Source of the DNA: Microbacterium lemovicicum
GTDB taxonomy: Bacteria > Actinomycetota > Actinomycetes > Actinomycetales > Microbacteriaceae
Assembly: GCF_003991875.1 (NCBI RefSeq)
Contig: NZ_CP031423.1
Coordinates: 1,674,001-1,738,000 of the forward strand
Length of the DNA: 64,000 nt
Reading direction: 5' to 3'
Positions 54,175 to 62,901 of the stretch are shown here, piece after piece (position 1 is the first letter of the stretch; every line of letters starts with the position of its first letter). The position numbers were made by a program, and so were the translations under genes. Below the pieces are notes generated by a model. The model was not told the origin of the DNA, did no database searches, and saw nothing but the letters and a program-made list of their open reading frames with translations.

Positions 54175-55383
54175 CGAGGCGGGCCTGACCGCCGACTCGG
54201 AGCGCCGACGGGGGGATGCCGCGGCGAGCGCGCGGGCGTGGACGTCGGGCAGCGCGGCGAGCAGCGCCTCCACGTCGGCCCCGGTCGAGGTGCGCCCCAG
54301 CGTCAGCCGCAGCACGGATCGTGCTTCGGCCTCGGTGCGTCCCATGGCGCGCACGACGTGCGACGGCTCGGGCACGCCGGCCTGGCAGGCGGATCCCGTG
54401 GAGACCGCGACGCCGGCCTGGTCGAGGAGGAACAGCAGCGTCTCACCGCTGCACCCCGGGAACAGCAGCTGCGCGTTGCCCGGCAGACGGTTCCGCTGAT
54501 CGCCGAGCAGCTCGGTGGTCGGCACGAGATCGCGGATGCCGTGCAGGAGCCGATCGCGGAGCACCCCGAGCCGCGCGGCCTCCGCCTCGCGCTCGGCGTC
54601 CGCGAGCTCGGCCGCCACGGCGAACGCCGCCGCGCCGGCCACGTCCTGCGTACCGGAGCGCAACCCGCGCTGCTGCCCGCCGCCGTGGAGCAGGGCGGTC
54701 GGAGCGGCCGATCGCGACACGACGAGCGCGCCGACACCGACCGGGCCGCCGATCTTGTGCGCGGACACGCTGAGCGCCACCAGCCCTGCACCCGCCGGAG
54801 CGCCGGCGCGCCACCGCGCGACGTCGACGGGCACGTGGCCGAACGCGGCGATCGCGTCGAGGTGCAGCGGGATGCCGCGCTCGGCCGCCGCGGCGGAGAG
54901 GCCCGCCGCGTCATTGACCGTTCCCGCCTCGTTGTTGGCCACCAGCGCCGTGGCCAGCGCGGCGCGCGGGTCGGCGACGGCCTCCGCGAACCCGGCGACG
55001 GGGATGCCGGCGCGCGCGTCGACGGCGACCGGGCGGACGGACGCGCTCTCGTGACGGCGCAGCCACTCGATGGCGTCGATCGTCGCGTGGTGCTCGGCGT
55101 CGGGCAGCACGATCGTGTCGGAGCCCTTCGGGCGGGACCACCACAAGCCCTTCAGGGCGAGGTTCACGGCCTCGGTGCCGCCCGAGGTGAACACCACCTC
55201 GATGCTCTCGCAGCCCAGCACCGCGGCGAGGCGCTCGCGCGACTCCTCGAGCAGCCGTCGAGCCGCCTGTCCGCCGCCGTGGATCGACGACGCGTTGCCC
55301 ACCACCTCGGCCGCGGAGAGCCAGGCGTCGCGGGCTTCGGGCCGCAGCGGGGAGGTGGCGGCATGGTCCAGGTAAGCGCGCAT
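54172..55383 (-). CDS. Cysteine desulfurase (NifS/IscS-like)
   Basis: 403 residues. PLP enzyme that removes sulfur from cysteine as a persulfide. PLP Lys210 (SVSAHKIGG), stacking His99 (AEHHATI) and persulfide Cys333 (STGSACQAG) are present. The Asp of HLDAIAAFGH (Asp176) is kept, but the Gln three residues after it in classical NifS/IscS (DAxQ) is Ala179. It precedes mnmA with a 9-nt gap, so its likely job is to feed sulfur into tRNA thiolation. ATG at 55383 has GGGGGAG upstream. No isc or suf genes are in the window. Confidence 0.93.
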   Translation of the reverse strand: MRAYLDHAATSPLRPEARDAWLSAAEVVGNASSIHGGGQAARRLLEESRERLAAVLGCESIEVVFTSGGTEAVNLALKGLWWSRPKGSDTIVLPDAEHHATIDAIEWLRRHESASVRPVAVDARAGIPVAGFAEAVADPRAALATALVANNEAGTVNDAAGLSAAAAERGIPLHLDAIAAFGHVPVDVARWRAGAPAGAGLVALSVSAHKIGGPVGVGALVVSRSAAPTALLHGGGQQRGLRSGTQDVAGAAAFAVAAELADAEREAEAARLGVLRDRLLHGIRDLVPTTELLGDQRNRLPGNAQLLFPGCSGETLLFLLDQAGVAVSTGSACQAGVPEPSHVVRAMGRTEAEARSVLRLTLGRTSTGADVEALLAALPDVHARALAAASPRRRSESAVRPAS

Positions 55384-55430
55384 CCGCACTCCCCCTGTCC
55401 TCCCGGATCGGCCGCTACGGCCGCCCTGAC

Positions 55431-55436
55431 TACTGT
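55431..55436 (+). promoter_or_regulatory. -10 box of glgX (leaderless)
   Basis: TACTGT ends 7 nt before the ATG at 55444. Confidence 0.45.
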
Positions 55437-55443
55437 AGGTCGC

Positions 55444-57543
55444 ATGGTCCTGACGGAGCACGATCTCGCCATCGCCCCGCCGCCCGGTCTGCTCGATCCC
55501 CGGTGGGACGGTCTGGGTGTCACCCTGCACGACGGTGTGGGCACTCTCCGCGTGTGGTCGGGCCACGCCGACGGCATCCGGCTCGTCATCTTCGACGACA
55601 CCGACCTCGACTGGGCGATCGAGACCCTCCCGCTCGTCGACGTCGGCGGCGGCTTCTGGGCGGTCACCACATCGCTCCTGCGTCCCGGCGCCCGCTACGC
55701 GATCAGGGTCGACGGGCCGCACGGACCGGGCAACCTGTTCAACCCCCTGTCCCTCCTGCTCGAGCCCTACTCGCGCGGGCTCGTCCGGGGCGGCGCCAAC
55801 GACTGGCGCTCGGTCGTGGTCGAGGGCGGCTTCGACTGGGGCGGCGTCGCGAAGCCCGCCGTGCCGATGGATCGCACGGTGATCTACGAGGGCCATCTGA
55901 AAGGCATGACGAAGCGGCATCCGCTCATTCCCCCCGCCCTGCACGGCACGTACGCCGGCCTGGCGCATCCCGCGATGATCGAGCACCTGCGGACGCTGGG
56001 CATCACGAGCGTGCAGCTGCTGCCGGTGCACGCCTTCACCACGGAGCCCCGCCTGCTCAACCTGGGACTCTCGAACTACTGGGGCTACAACACCGTCAAC
56101 TTCTTCTCGCCCCACGCGGCCTACGCCACGAAGGCCAACCGGCGCGAGGGCGCCGAGGCCGTGCTGCGCGAGTTCAAGGGCATGGTGCGGCTCCTGCACG
56201 AGGCCGGCCTCGAAGTCATCCTCGACGTCGTCTACAACCACACGGCCGAGGCCGACATCGGCGAGCCGCGTTCGAGTCTCCGCGGCATCGACAACCGGTC
56301 GTACTACCGTCAGCACCACGACGGCGCCTACATCGACGTGACGGGCTGCGGCAACTCGGTGAACACCTCGACGGATGCTGCGGCCCGCCTCGTGCTGGAT
56401 TCGCTCCGGTACTGGGCCAACGACTGCCAGGTCGACGGATTCCGCTTCGACCTCGCCGCAACGCTCGGCCGCGACGCGGACCACGCCTTCACGCCCGAGC
56501 ATCCGCTCCTGCGCGCCATCGTCGACGATCCGGCTTTGGCCGGAGTCAAGATGATCGCCGAGCCCTGGGACGTGGGCATGGGCGGGTGGCAGACCGGCGC
56601 CTTCGGCGACGGCTGGAGCGAGTGGAACGACCGCTACCGCGACCGGGTGCGCAACTTCTGGCTGAGCGATGTCGACTACGCCCGCCGGGCCGATGTCGCG
56701 CCGACGGGCATCGGCGGCTTCGCCGCCCGGCTCGCCGGCTCCGCCAACACCTTCAGCGCCGAACGCGGCCCGCTCGCGAGCGTGAACTTCGTCACCGCCC
56801 ACGACGGCTTCACCCTCCACGACCTCGTCAGCTACGACGTCAAGCACAACCTCGCCAACGGCGAGCACGACCGTGACGGGGCCGGCACGAACCGGTCGTT
56901 CAATCACGGGATCGAGGGACCGACCGACGACGAGGCCGTGCTCGCGACGCGACGCAAGGCGATGCGCAACCTGCTGGGCACGCTGCTGCTGTCGGCCGGC
57001 CTGCCGATGCTCACCGCCGGCGACGAGTTCGCCCGCACGCAGGACGGCAACAACAACGCCTACTGCCACGACTCGGCCCTCACATGGCTGTCGTGGGAGA
57101 CCGAGTCCTGGCAGGAGCATCTGGCCGAGCACGTGCGGGCGCTCACCACCGCACGGCGGGAGAACCCGGCCCTCCGGCCGACGCGCTTCGCACACGAGGA
57201 TCTGCAGGTGCCGGGCGCGTCCGTCATGGACTGGTACGGCGTGGACGGCGAGACGATGGGCATCGCGGACTGGACCAGCGCCGCCCACCGCACGCTGCAG
57301 TACGTGGCGACCTCGACGCCGCACGAGGAGGAGTTCAACCGCATCCTGCTGATCGTCCACGGCGACGAGCGGCCGACCCGCGTCGTGCTGCCGCAGGTGG
57401 ACGGCGTCGAGCGTTACGAATCGCTCTGGAGCAGTGCCGAGGAGCAGCCGCAGACGGATCGGGCGGTCTACGAGCCCGGCCAGGTCGTGGAGGTCGACCC
57501 CACCTCGATGCATCTGTTCCGCGCCGTCGGCGACGCCTCCTAG
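55444..57543 (+). CDS. glgX: Glycogen debranching enzyme GlgX
   Basis: 699 residues. GH13 isoamylase type: N-terminal CBM48 module (LRVWSGHADGIRLVIFDDTD), then the catalytic barrel with ILDVVYNHTAEAD, GFRFDLAATLG (nucleophile Asp), MIAEPWDVG (acid Glu) and FVTAHDGFTLHD. It cleaves alpha-1,6 branches of glycogen after phosphorylase. The open frame extends far upstream through mnmA on the other strand, but the protein starts at ATG 55444. It leads the glgX-glgE-glgB cluster. Confidence 0.94.
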   Translation: MVLTEHDLAIAPPPGLLDPRWDGLGVTLHDGVGTLRVWSGHADGIRLVIFDDTDLDWAIETLPLVDVGGGFWAVTTSLLRPGARYAIRVDGPHGPGNLFNPLSLLLEPYSRGLVRGGANDWRSVVVEGGFDWGGVAKPAVPMDRTVIYEGHLKGMTKRHPLIPPALHGTYAGLAHPAMIEHLRTLGITSVQLLPVHAFTTEPRLLNLGLSNYWGYNTVNFFSPHAAYATKANRREGAEAVLREFKGMVRLLHEAGLEVILDVVYNHTAEADIGEPRSSLRGIDNRSYYRQHHDGAYIDVTGCGNSVNTSTDAAARLVLDSLRYWANDCQVDGFRFDLAATLGRDADHAFTPEHPLLRAIVDDPALAGVKMIAEPWDVGMGGWQTGAFGDGWSEWNDRYRDRVRNFWLSDVDYARRADVAPTGIGGFAARLAGSANTFSAERGPLASVNFVTAHDGFTLHDLVSYDVKHNLANGEHDRDGAGTNRSFNHGIEGPTDDEAVLATRRKAMRNLLGTLLLSAGLPMLTAGDEFARTQDGNNNAYCHDSALTWLSWETESWQEHLAEHVRALTTARRENPALRPTRFAHEDLQVPGASVMDWYGVDGETMGIADWTSAAHRTLQYVATSTPHEEEFNRILLIVHGDERPTRVVLPQVDGVERYESLWSSAEEQPQTDRAVYEPGQVVEVDPTSMHLFRAVGDAS

Positions 57544-57604
57544 CACGCCCGCGCGGGACAGGCCACCACCCGGCCCGCTCCTTCGCGGGACGTGATCCGG
57601 GCGG

Positions 57605-57610
57605 TAGGTT
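57605..57610 (+). promoter_or_regulatory. -10 box of glgE-glgB (leaderless GTG)
   Basis: TAGGTT ends 6 nt before the GTG at 57617. Confidence 0.5.
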
Positions 57611-57616
57611 CGGAAC

Positions 57617-59701
57617 GTGGCCACACCGAAGCGCACCGCATCCCCGATCCTCACCCGCAGCGGCTCCACGATCCCGCTCCGACCTGCCGAGGCGTTCCAG
57701 ACCGACGCCGAAACGCGCACGGGGCGCATCCCCCTCGCGCTGCCCTTCCCCTCCGTCCCCGGAGGCGCATTCCGGCCGACCGCCTTCGTCGGCGAGGTCG
57801 TGCCGTTCCGCGTCACGGCCTTCCGCGAGGGTCATGACCTGATCGGCGTCCACGTGCGGCTGTTCGCCCCCGACGGCACCGAGTCGCTGCATCGCCTCTC
57901 GCCCCTGAACGACGGCTTCGACCGCTGGGCCACCATCGTGTCGCCGCTCGCGCAGGGCGTCTGGAGCTTCCGCTTCGAGGCGTTCGCCGACGAGTTCGCC
58001 ACCTGGGAGCACGCGGCGGAGCTGAAGATCGCCGCCGGCGTCGACGCGCCCCTCATGCGGGAGATCGGCGCGCGCCTGTTCGACGGCGCGCGGGCCGAGA
58101 AGGACCGCTCCGCCGCGGAGCGCCGCACGCTCAAGGGCGCGGCGACCGCTCTGCGCGACCCCGCCGTCGGCGACGCCACCGCGCTGGACATCGTGCGGGA
58201 CCCCGCGATCGCCGCCTTCTTCGCCGATCGCCCTGTGACCTCGCTCGTGACGCTCGGCCCCCGGCAGGAGCTGCTCGTCGAGCGCGAGCGGGCCGGCGTC
58301 GGCGCCTGGTACGAGTTCTTCCCCCGCTCGGAGGGCGCGGAGCAGAAGGCCGACGGCACGATTCAGAGCGGCACCTTCCGCACGGCCACCGCGCGGCTGG
58401 CGGGCGTCGCCGACATGGGCTTCGACGTGCTCTACCTGCCGCCCATCCACCCGATCGGCCGTCTCAACCGCAAGGGGCCGAACAACACGCTGAACGCGGC
58501 ACCCGGCGACCCGGGCTCCCCGTGGGCCATCGGCAGCTCCGAGGGCGGCCACGACACCGTGCACCCCGACCTCGGCACCCTCGAGGACTTCCGCGCCTTC
58601 GTCACGGCGGCACGCGCGGCCGGCCTCGAGATCGCGCTGGATCTCGCTCTCCAGGCGGCCCCGGACCACCCGTGGGTCGCAGAGCACCCCGAGTGGTTCA
58701 CCACGCTGCCCGACGGCACGATCGCCTACGCCGAGAACCCCCCGAAGAAGTACCAGGACATCTATCCGGTCAACTTCGACAACGACCCCGAGGGCATCAA
58801 GGCGGAGGTGCTCAGGATCGTCCGGCACTGGATCGCGCAGGGCGTGCAGATCTTCCGCGTCGACAACCCGCACACCAAGCCGCTGCAGTTCTGGGAGTGG
58901 CTGATCGCCACGGTCACCCAGGAGAACCCCGACGTCGTGTTCCTCGCGGAGGCCTTCACGCGTCCGGCTCCAATGCAGGGTCTCGCGATGGCGGGCTTCC
59001 AGCAGAGCTACACCTACTTCACCTGGCGCAACACGAAGGAGGAGCTCGAGGAGTTCCTCACGCAGGTCTCGCAGGACACGGCCGACTTCCTGCGTCCCAA
59101 CCTCTTCGTCAACACGCCGGACATCCTCACGGAGTACCTGCAGTACGGCGGCCGGCCGGCGTACCGCACGCGCGCGGCGATCGCGGCGACGGCGGCTCCG
59201 ACGTACGGCGTGTACGCCGGCTTCGAGCTCTTCGAGAACGTCGCACGCCCGGGCGCCGAGGAGAACATCGACAACGAGAAGTTCCAGTACAAGCTCCGCG
59301 ACTGGGCGGCCGCCGAGGAGCGAGGCGACTCACTCGCCCCGTTCCTGCGCCGGCTCAACGAGATCCGCCGTGCGCACCCCGCGCTGCGGCAGCTGCGCAA
59401 CCTCACGGTCCACTGGAGCGACGACGACGCGATCCTCGTGTACGTCAAGCACCTCGACGCCGCCCTCTCCCCCGACGGACGCGCCGACACGATCATCGTC
59501 GTCGTCAACGTCGATCCGCATTCGGCCCGCGAGACGATGGTCCACCTCGACACCCGCGTGTGGGGCGTCACCCCCGGCGAGCCCTTCGAGGTCGAAGACC
59601 TGCTCTCCGGTGCGCAGTGGACGTGGTCCGACCACGACTTCGTGCGGCTCGACGCATTCACCGAACCCGTCCACATCCTGCACGTAAAGGAATCCCGATG
59701 A
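57617..59701 (+). CDS. glgE: Alpha-1,4-glucan:maltose-1-phosphate maltosyltransferase
   Basis: 694 residues. GH13_3 enzyme that adds maltosyl units from maltose-1-phosphate to alpha-glucan. N-terminal domains (about 1-190), then the barrel with VLYLPPIHPIGRLNRKGPNN, FRVDNPHTKPLQFWEWL (nucleophile Asp) and FLAEAFTRP (acid Glu). The NPHTKP motif is specific to GlgE. glgB overlaps by 4 nt (ATGA). Maltose-1-phosphate suppliers (TreS/Pep2 or GlgM) are not in the window. Confidence 0.96.
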   Translation: MATPKRTASPILTRSGSTIPLRPAEAFQTDAETRTGRIPLALPFPSVPGGAFRPTAFVGEVVPFRVTAFREGHDLIGVHVRLFAPDGTESLHRLSPLNDGFDRWATIVSPLAQGVWSFRFEAFADEFATWEHAAELKIAAGVDAPLMREIGARLFDGARAEKDRSAAERRTLKGAATALRDPAVGDATALDIVRDPAIAAFFADRPVTSLVTLGPRQELLVERERAGVGAWYEFFPRSEGAEQKADGTIQSGTFRTATARLAGVADMGFDVLYLPPIHPIGRLNRKGPNNTLNAAPGDPGSPWAIGSSEGGHDTVHPDLGTLEDFRAFVTAARAAGLEIALDLALQAAPDHPWVAEHPEWFTTLPDGTIAYAENPPKKYQDIYPVNFDNDPEGIKAEVLRIVRHWIAQGVQIFRVDNPHTKPLQFWEWLIATVTQENPDVVFLAEAFTRPAPMQGLAMAGFQQSYTYFTWRNTKEELEEFLTQVSQDTADFLRPNLFVNTPDILTEYLQYGGRPAYRTRAAIAATAAPTYGVYAGFELFENVARPGAEENIDNEKFQYKLRDWAAAEERGDSLAPFLRRLNEIRRAHPALRQLRNLTVHWSDDDAILVYVKHLDAALSPDGRADTIIVVVNVDPHSARETMVHLDTRVWGVTPGEPFEVEDLLSGAQWTWSDHDFVRLDAFTEPVHILHVKESR

Positions 59702-61881
59702 GCATCGACGACGCACTCCTCGACACGATCGCCGCAGGCGCGCACCACGACCCGCACGGCGTCCTCGGCCTCCACGCGGGCGCCGACGCCACGGGCGCGC
59801 AGACCTGGACCGTGCGCACGCGCCGACCCATGGCATCCGCCGTCACCGCGACGTTCGCAGACGGCACCCAGGTGCCGATGGAGCACGTGCGCTCCGGCAT
59901 CTGGGAGGGCACCCGCACCGGCTCCCCGGGCGGCTACGAGATCACCGCGAGCTACGAGGGCGGCCCGGACTGGACCGCCGACGATCCGTACCGGCACCCC
60001 CCGACCGTCGGCGAGCTCGATCTGCACCTCATCGGCGAGGGGCGCCACGAGGAGCTGTGGCGGGTGCTCGGCTCGCACACCCGCACCCATGACGGCGTCG
60101 CCGGCACCGCGTTCACGGTGTGGGCGCCCAACGCCCGTGCCGTGCGCGTGATCGGCGACTTCAACGGCTGGGACGGACGGTCCCACGTAATGCGCTCGAT
60201 GGGCGGCACGGGCGTCTGGGAGATCTTTGCGCCCGGCGTCGGAGCGGGCTCGACCTACAAGTACGAGATCCTCACCCGCCGCGGCGACTGGATCCAGAAG
60301 GCCGACCCGATGGCGCGCCTGGCCGAGGTGTCGCCGGCGACCGGCTCCGTCGTGACCGAGTCCGACTACCGCTGGGCGGACGACGACTGGATGACCGAGC
60401 GCGCGCGCACGACGCCGGTGTCGCGACCCATGTCCATCTACGAGCTGCACTTCGGCTCGTGGCGCCCCGGTCTGGGCTATCGCGACGGCGCCGACCAGAT
60501 CATCGACTACGTCACGGAGCAGGGCTTCACCCACGTCGAGTTCCTGCCCCTCGCGGAGCACCCCTTCGGCGGCTCCTGGGGATACCAGGTCTCGGGCTAC
60601 TACGCTCCGACCAGCCGCTTCGGCAGCCCCGACGACCTGCGCTACCTCATCGACCGCCTGCACCAGGCGGGCATCGGCGTGATCATGGACTGGGTCCCCG
60701 GGCACTTCCCGAAGGACGCCTTCGCCCTCGCCCGCTTCGACGGCGAGGCGCTCTACGAGCACCCGGACCCCCGTCGTGGCGAGCACAAGGACTGGGGCAC
60801 GCTCATCTTCGACTACGGCCGCAACGAGGTGCGCAACTTCCTCGTCGCCAACGCGCTGTACTGGTTCGAGGAGTTCCACGTCGACGGGCTGCGCGTGGAC
60901 GCGGTGGCGTCGATGCTCTACCTGGACTACTCCCGCGAGGAGGGCCAGTGGGAGCCCAACGTCCACGGCGGGCGCGAGAACCTCGAGGCGATCCGCTTCC
61001 TTCAGGAGGTCAACGGCACCTCCTACAAGCGCTACCCCGGCATCGCGATCATCGCCGAGGAGTCCACGAGCTTCCCGGGAGTGACGCAGCCCACCAGCCA
61101 CGCCGGCCTCGGCTTCGGCTTCAAGTGGAACATGGGCTGGATGAACGACTCGCTGCACTACATCGCGCGCGACCCCATGTACCGGTCGCACCACGACGGG
61201 GAGCTGTCGTTCTCCTTCGTGTACGCCTTCAGCGAGAACTTCATCCTCCCGATCAGCCACGATGAGGTCGTGCACGGCAAGGGCAGCCTCTTCGGGCGCA
61301 TGCCGGGCGACCACTGGCAGAAGCTCGCCAACATGCGCGCCTACCTCGCGTACATGTGGGGGCACCCGGGCAAGCAGCTGCTGTTCATGGGCCAGGAGTT
61401 CGGGCAGATGTCCGAGTGGTCCGAGGGCCGTGGGCTGGACTGGTGGATGCTGGACCAGCCGGCTCACGCGCAGCTGCAGTCCTTCGTGGGCATGCTGAAC
61501 CGCACCTACCGCGGGTCGTCCGCGCTGTGGTCGCGCGACAGCGACGCCGCCGCGTTCTCCCGGCTGGGCGCTCCGTCGTGGAATCCGAACGTCATCGCCT
61601 TCGCCCGCCGCGACTGGCACGGCGGCACTGTGGCGGTCGTTTGCAACTTCTCCGGCACGCCGATCCACGACTACCAGCTGGACCTCCCGGAGGAGGGCGC
61701 CTGGCACGAGATCCTCAACTCCGACGCGCAGGAGTTCGGCGGTTCGGGCGTGGGCAACCTCGGCGTCGTCCACGCGGGCGCGGGTGGACGCGCCTCGATG
61801 GTGCTGCCCCCGCTGGGTGTGCTGTGGCTCGAGCACCGCGCCGGCGGCGACCCGCACCTCCCCTCCGCGACGCGCCGCTGA
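59698..61881 (+). CDS. glgB: 1,4-alpha-glucan branching enzyme
   Basis: 727 residues. GH13_9 branching enzyme: two N-terminal CBM48-like modules (the second at HDGVAGTAFTVWAPNARAVR), then the barrel with IMDWVPGHFPKD, LRVDAVASMLYLDYS (nucleophile Asp), IIAEESTSFPGV (acid Glu) and ILPISHDEVVHG. It introduces alpha-1,6 branches into the chains made by GlgE. Translationally coupled to glgE. A 23-bp perfect hairpin starts at the base after the stop. Confidence 0.97.
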   Translation: MSIDDALLDTIAAGAHHDPHGVLGLHAGADATGAQTWTVRTRRPMASAVTATFADGTQVPMEHVRSGIWEGTRTGSPGGYEITASYEGGPDWTADDPYRHPPTVGELDLHLIGEGRHEELWRVLGSHTRTHDGVAGTAFTVWAPNARAVRVIGDFNGWDGRSHVMRSMGGTGVWEIFAPGVGAGSTYKYEILTRRGDWIQKADPMARLAEVSPATGSVVTESDYRWADDDWMTERARTTPVSRPMSIYELHFGSWRPGLGYRDGADQIIDYVTEQGFTHVEFLPLAEHPFGGSWGYQVSGYYAPTSRFGSPDDLRYLIDRLHQAGIGVIMDWVPGHFPKDAFALARFDGEALYEHPDPRRGEHKDWGTLIFDYGRNEVRNFLVANALYWFEEFHVDGLRVDAVASMLYLDYSREEGQWEPNVHGGRENLEAIRFLQEVNGTSYKRYPGIAIIAEESTSFPGVTQPTSHAGLGFGFKWNMGWMNDSLHYIARDPMYRSHHDGELSFSFVYAFSENFILPISHDEVVHGKGSLFGRMPGDHWQKLANMRAYLAYMWGHPGKQLLFMGQEFGQMSEWSEGRGLDWWMLDQPAHAQLQSFVGMLNRTYRGSSALWSRDSDAAAFSRLGAPSWNPNVIAFARRDWHGGTVAVVCNFSGTPIHDYQLDLPEEGAWHEILNSDAQEFGGSGVGNLGVVHAGAGGRASMVLPPLGVLWLEHRAGGDPHLPSATRR

Positions 61882-61930
61882 GGGAACGCCGAAGGCGGGT
61901 GAGCGATGCTCACCCGCCTTCGGCGTTCCC
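61882..61930. terminator. Strong bidirectional terminator after glgB
   Basis: 23-bp perfect inverted repeat (61882-61904 with 61908-61930), 3-nt loop, between glgB and the convergent thioredoxin-TPR gene. No T tract. Confidence 0.85.
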
Positions 61931-61947
61931 GGGGTCCCGGGCGATGT

Positions 61948-62901
61948 TCAGAACAGGAGCGTGGTGAGCGCCCGCCGCGCGGCGACAACCCGGGGATCGG
62001 CGTCGCCGACCAGGGCGAACAGCTCGAGCAGACGCTCCCGCACCGGAGCGCGCTCCTCGGACGGGAGGATCGAGAACAGGTCCAGGAGCCGCCCGAAGGC
62101 GTCCTCGACGTGGCCACCGGCCAGGTCCAGGTCGGAGGCGGCGAACTGCGCCTCGACGTCGGTCGGGCGGGAGGCCGCGGCGTCCCGCACCTCCTGCAGG
62201 TCGAGATCCTGCACGCGGGCCAGCAGGCGCACCTGTCCGAGCCCGGCACGCGCGTCGGCATCACGCGGGTTCTCCGCGAGTGCCTTCTCGTACGCGGCGA
62301 CGGCGCGAGGGTAGTCCCCCGCCTCGATGGCGTCGAACGCCTCGGCGTGCAGCGGCGGGAGCGGCGGCTCCTCGGGCGTGCCCTCCTCGGCGGGCTCGGC
62401 CGCGTCGGCGGGCGTCACGGTGCCCGTCACGCCGTTCTGGGCGGCGAGCTGCAGGAGCTGACCGAGCACCTCGCGCACCTGCGCCTCGGGCACGGCCCCC
62501 GTGAACAGCGGCACCGGCTGACCGGCGACGAGGGCGACCACCATCGGGATCGACTGCGCGCGGAAGGCCTGCGACAGCTGCGGGTTGGCGTCCACGTCGA
62601 CCTTCGCGAGGACGACGCGGCCGGCGAGTTCGGTGACGACGCGTTCGAGGATCGGGCTGAGCTGCTTGCAGGGGCCGCACCACTCGGCCCACAGGTCGAC
62701 CACGATCGGGACGGTGCGAGACAGCTCGAGCACCTGTGCGAACGTGTCGTCGGTGACGTCCATCACGAGCGGGACGGTCGGTCCGCCCGCTGCCGCCGGA
62801 GGGGTCGCGCCGGCGGTCGCCGCGGGAGCGGCCGGGCGGTTGCGCAGCGAGGAGAGGTCGACGGCTCCGCGCAGGACGGCTCCGGGGGCGGGATCGGTCA
62901 C
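61948..62901 (-). CDS. Thioredoxin-domain TPR protein (CnoX/YbbN-like)
   Basis: 317 residues from a GTG that overlaps the lipoprotein stop as GTGA. Residues about 45-150 are a thioredoxin fold with WAEWCGPCKQLSPIL (redox Cys pair intact). A linker (TPEEPPLPP) leads to a TPR region (YPRAVAAYEKALAENPRDAD, ALGQ and later helical pairs). This matches CnoX/YbbN co-chaperones, which hand proteins to GroEL under oxidative stress; E. coli CnoX lacks the WCGPC pair. The function here is inferred. Confidence 0.9.
   Translation of the reverse strand: MTDPAPGAVLRGAVDLSSLRNRPAAPAATAGATPPAAAGGPTVPLVMDVTDDTFAQVLELSRTVPIVVDLWAEWCGPCKQLSPILERVVTELAGRVVLAKVDVDANPQLSQAFRAQSIPMVVALVAGQPVPLFTGAVPEAQVREVLGQLLQLAAQNGVTGTVTPADAAEPAEEGTPEEPPLPPLHAEAFDAIEAGDYPRAVAAYEKALAENPRDADARAGLGQVRLLARVQDLDLQEVRDAAASRPTDVEAQFAASDLDLAGGHVEDAFGRLLDLFSILPSEERAPVRERLLELFALVGDADPRVVAARRALTTLLF

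Noticed and set aside
57544..57616. glgX terminator
   Set aside because: Only a 5-bp CCCGC/GCGGG stem with a 6-nt loop is present, too weak to call in G+C-rich sequence.
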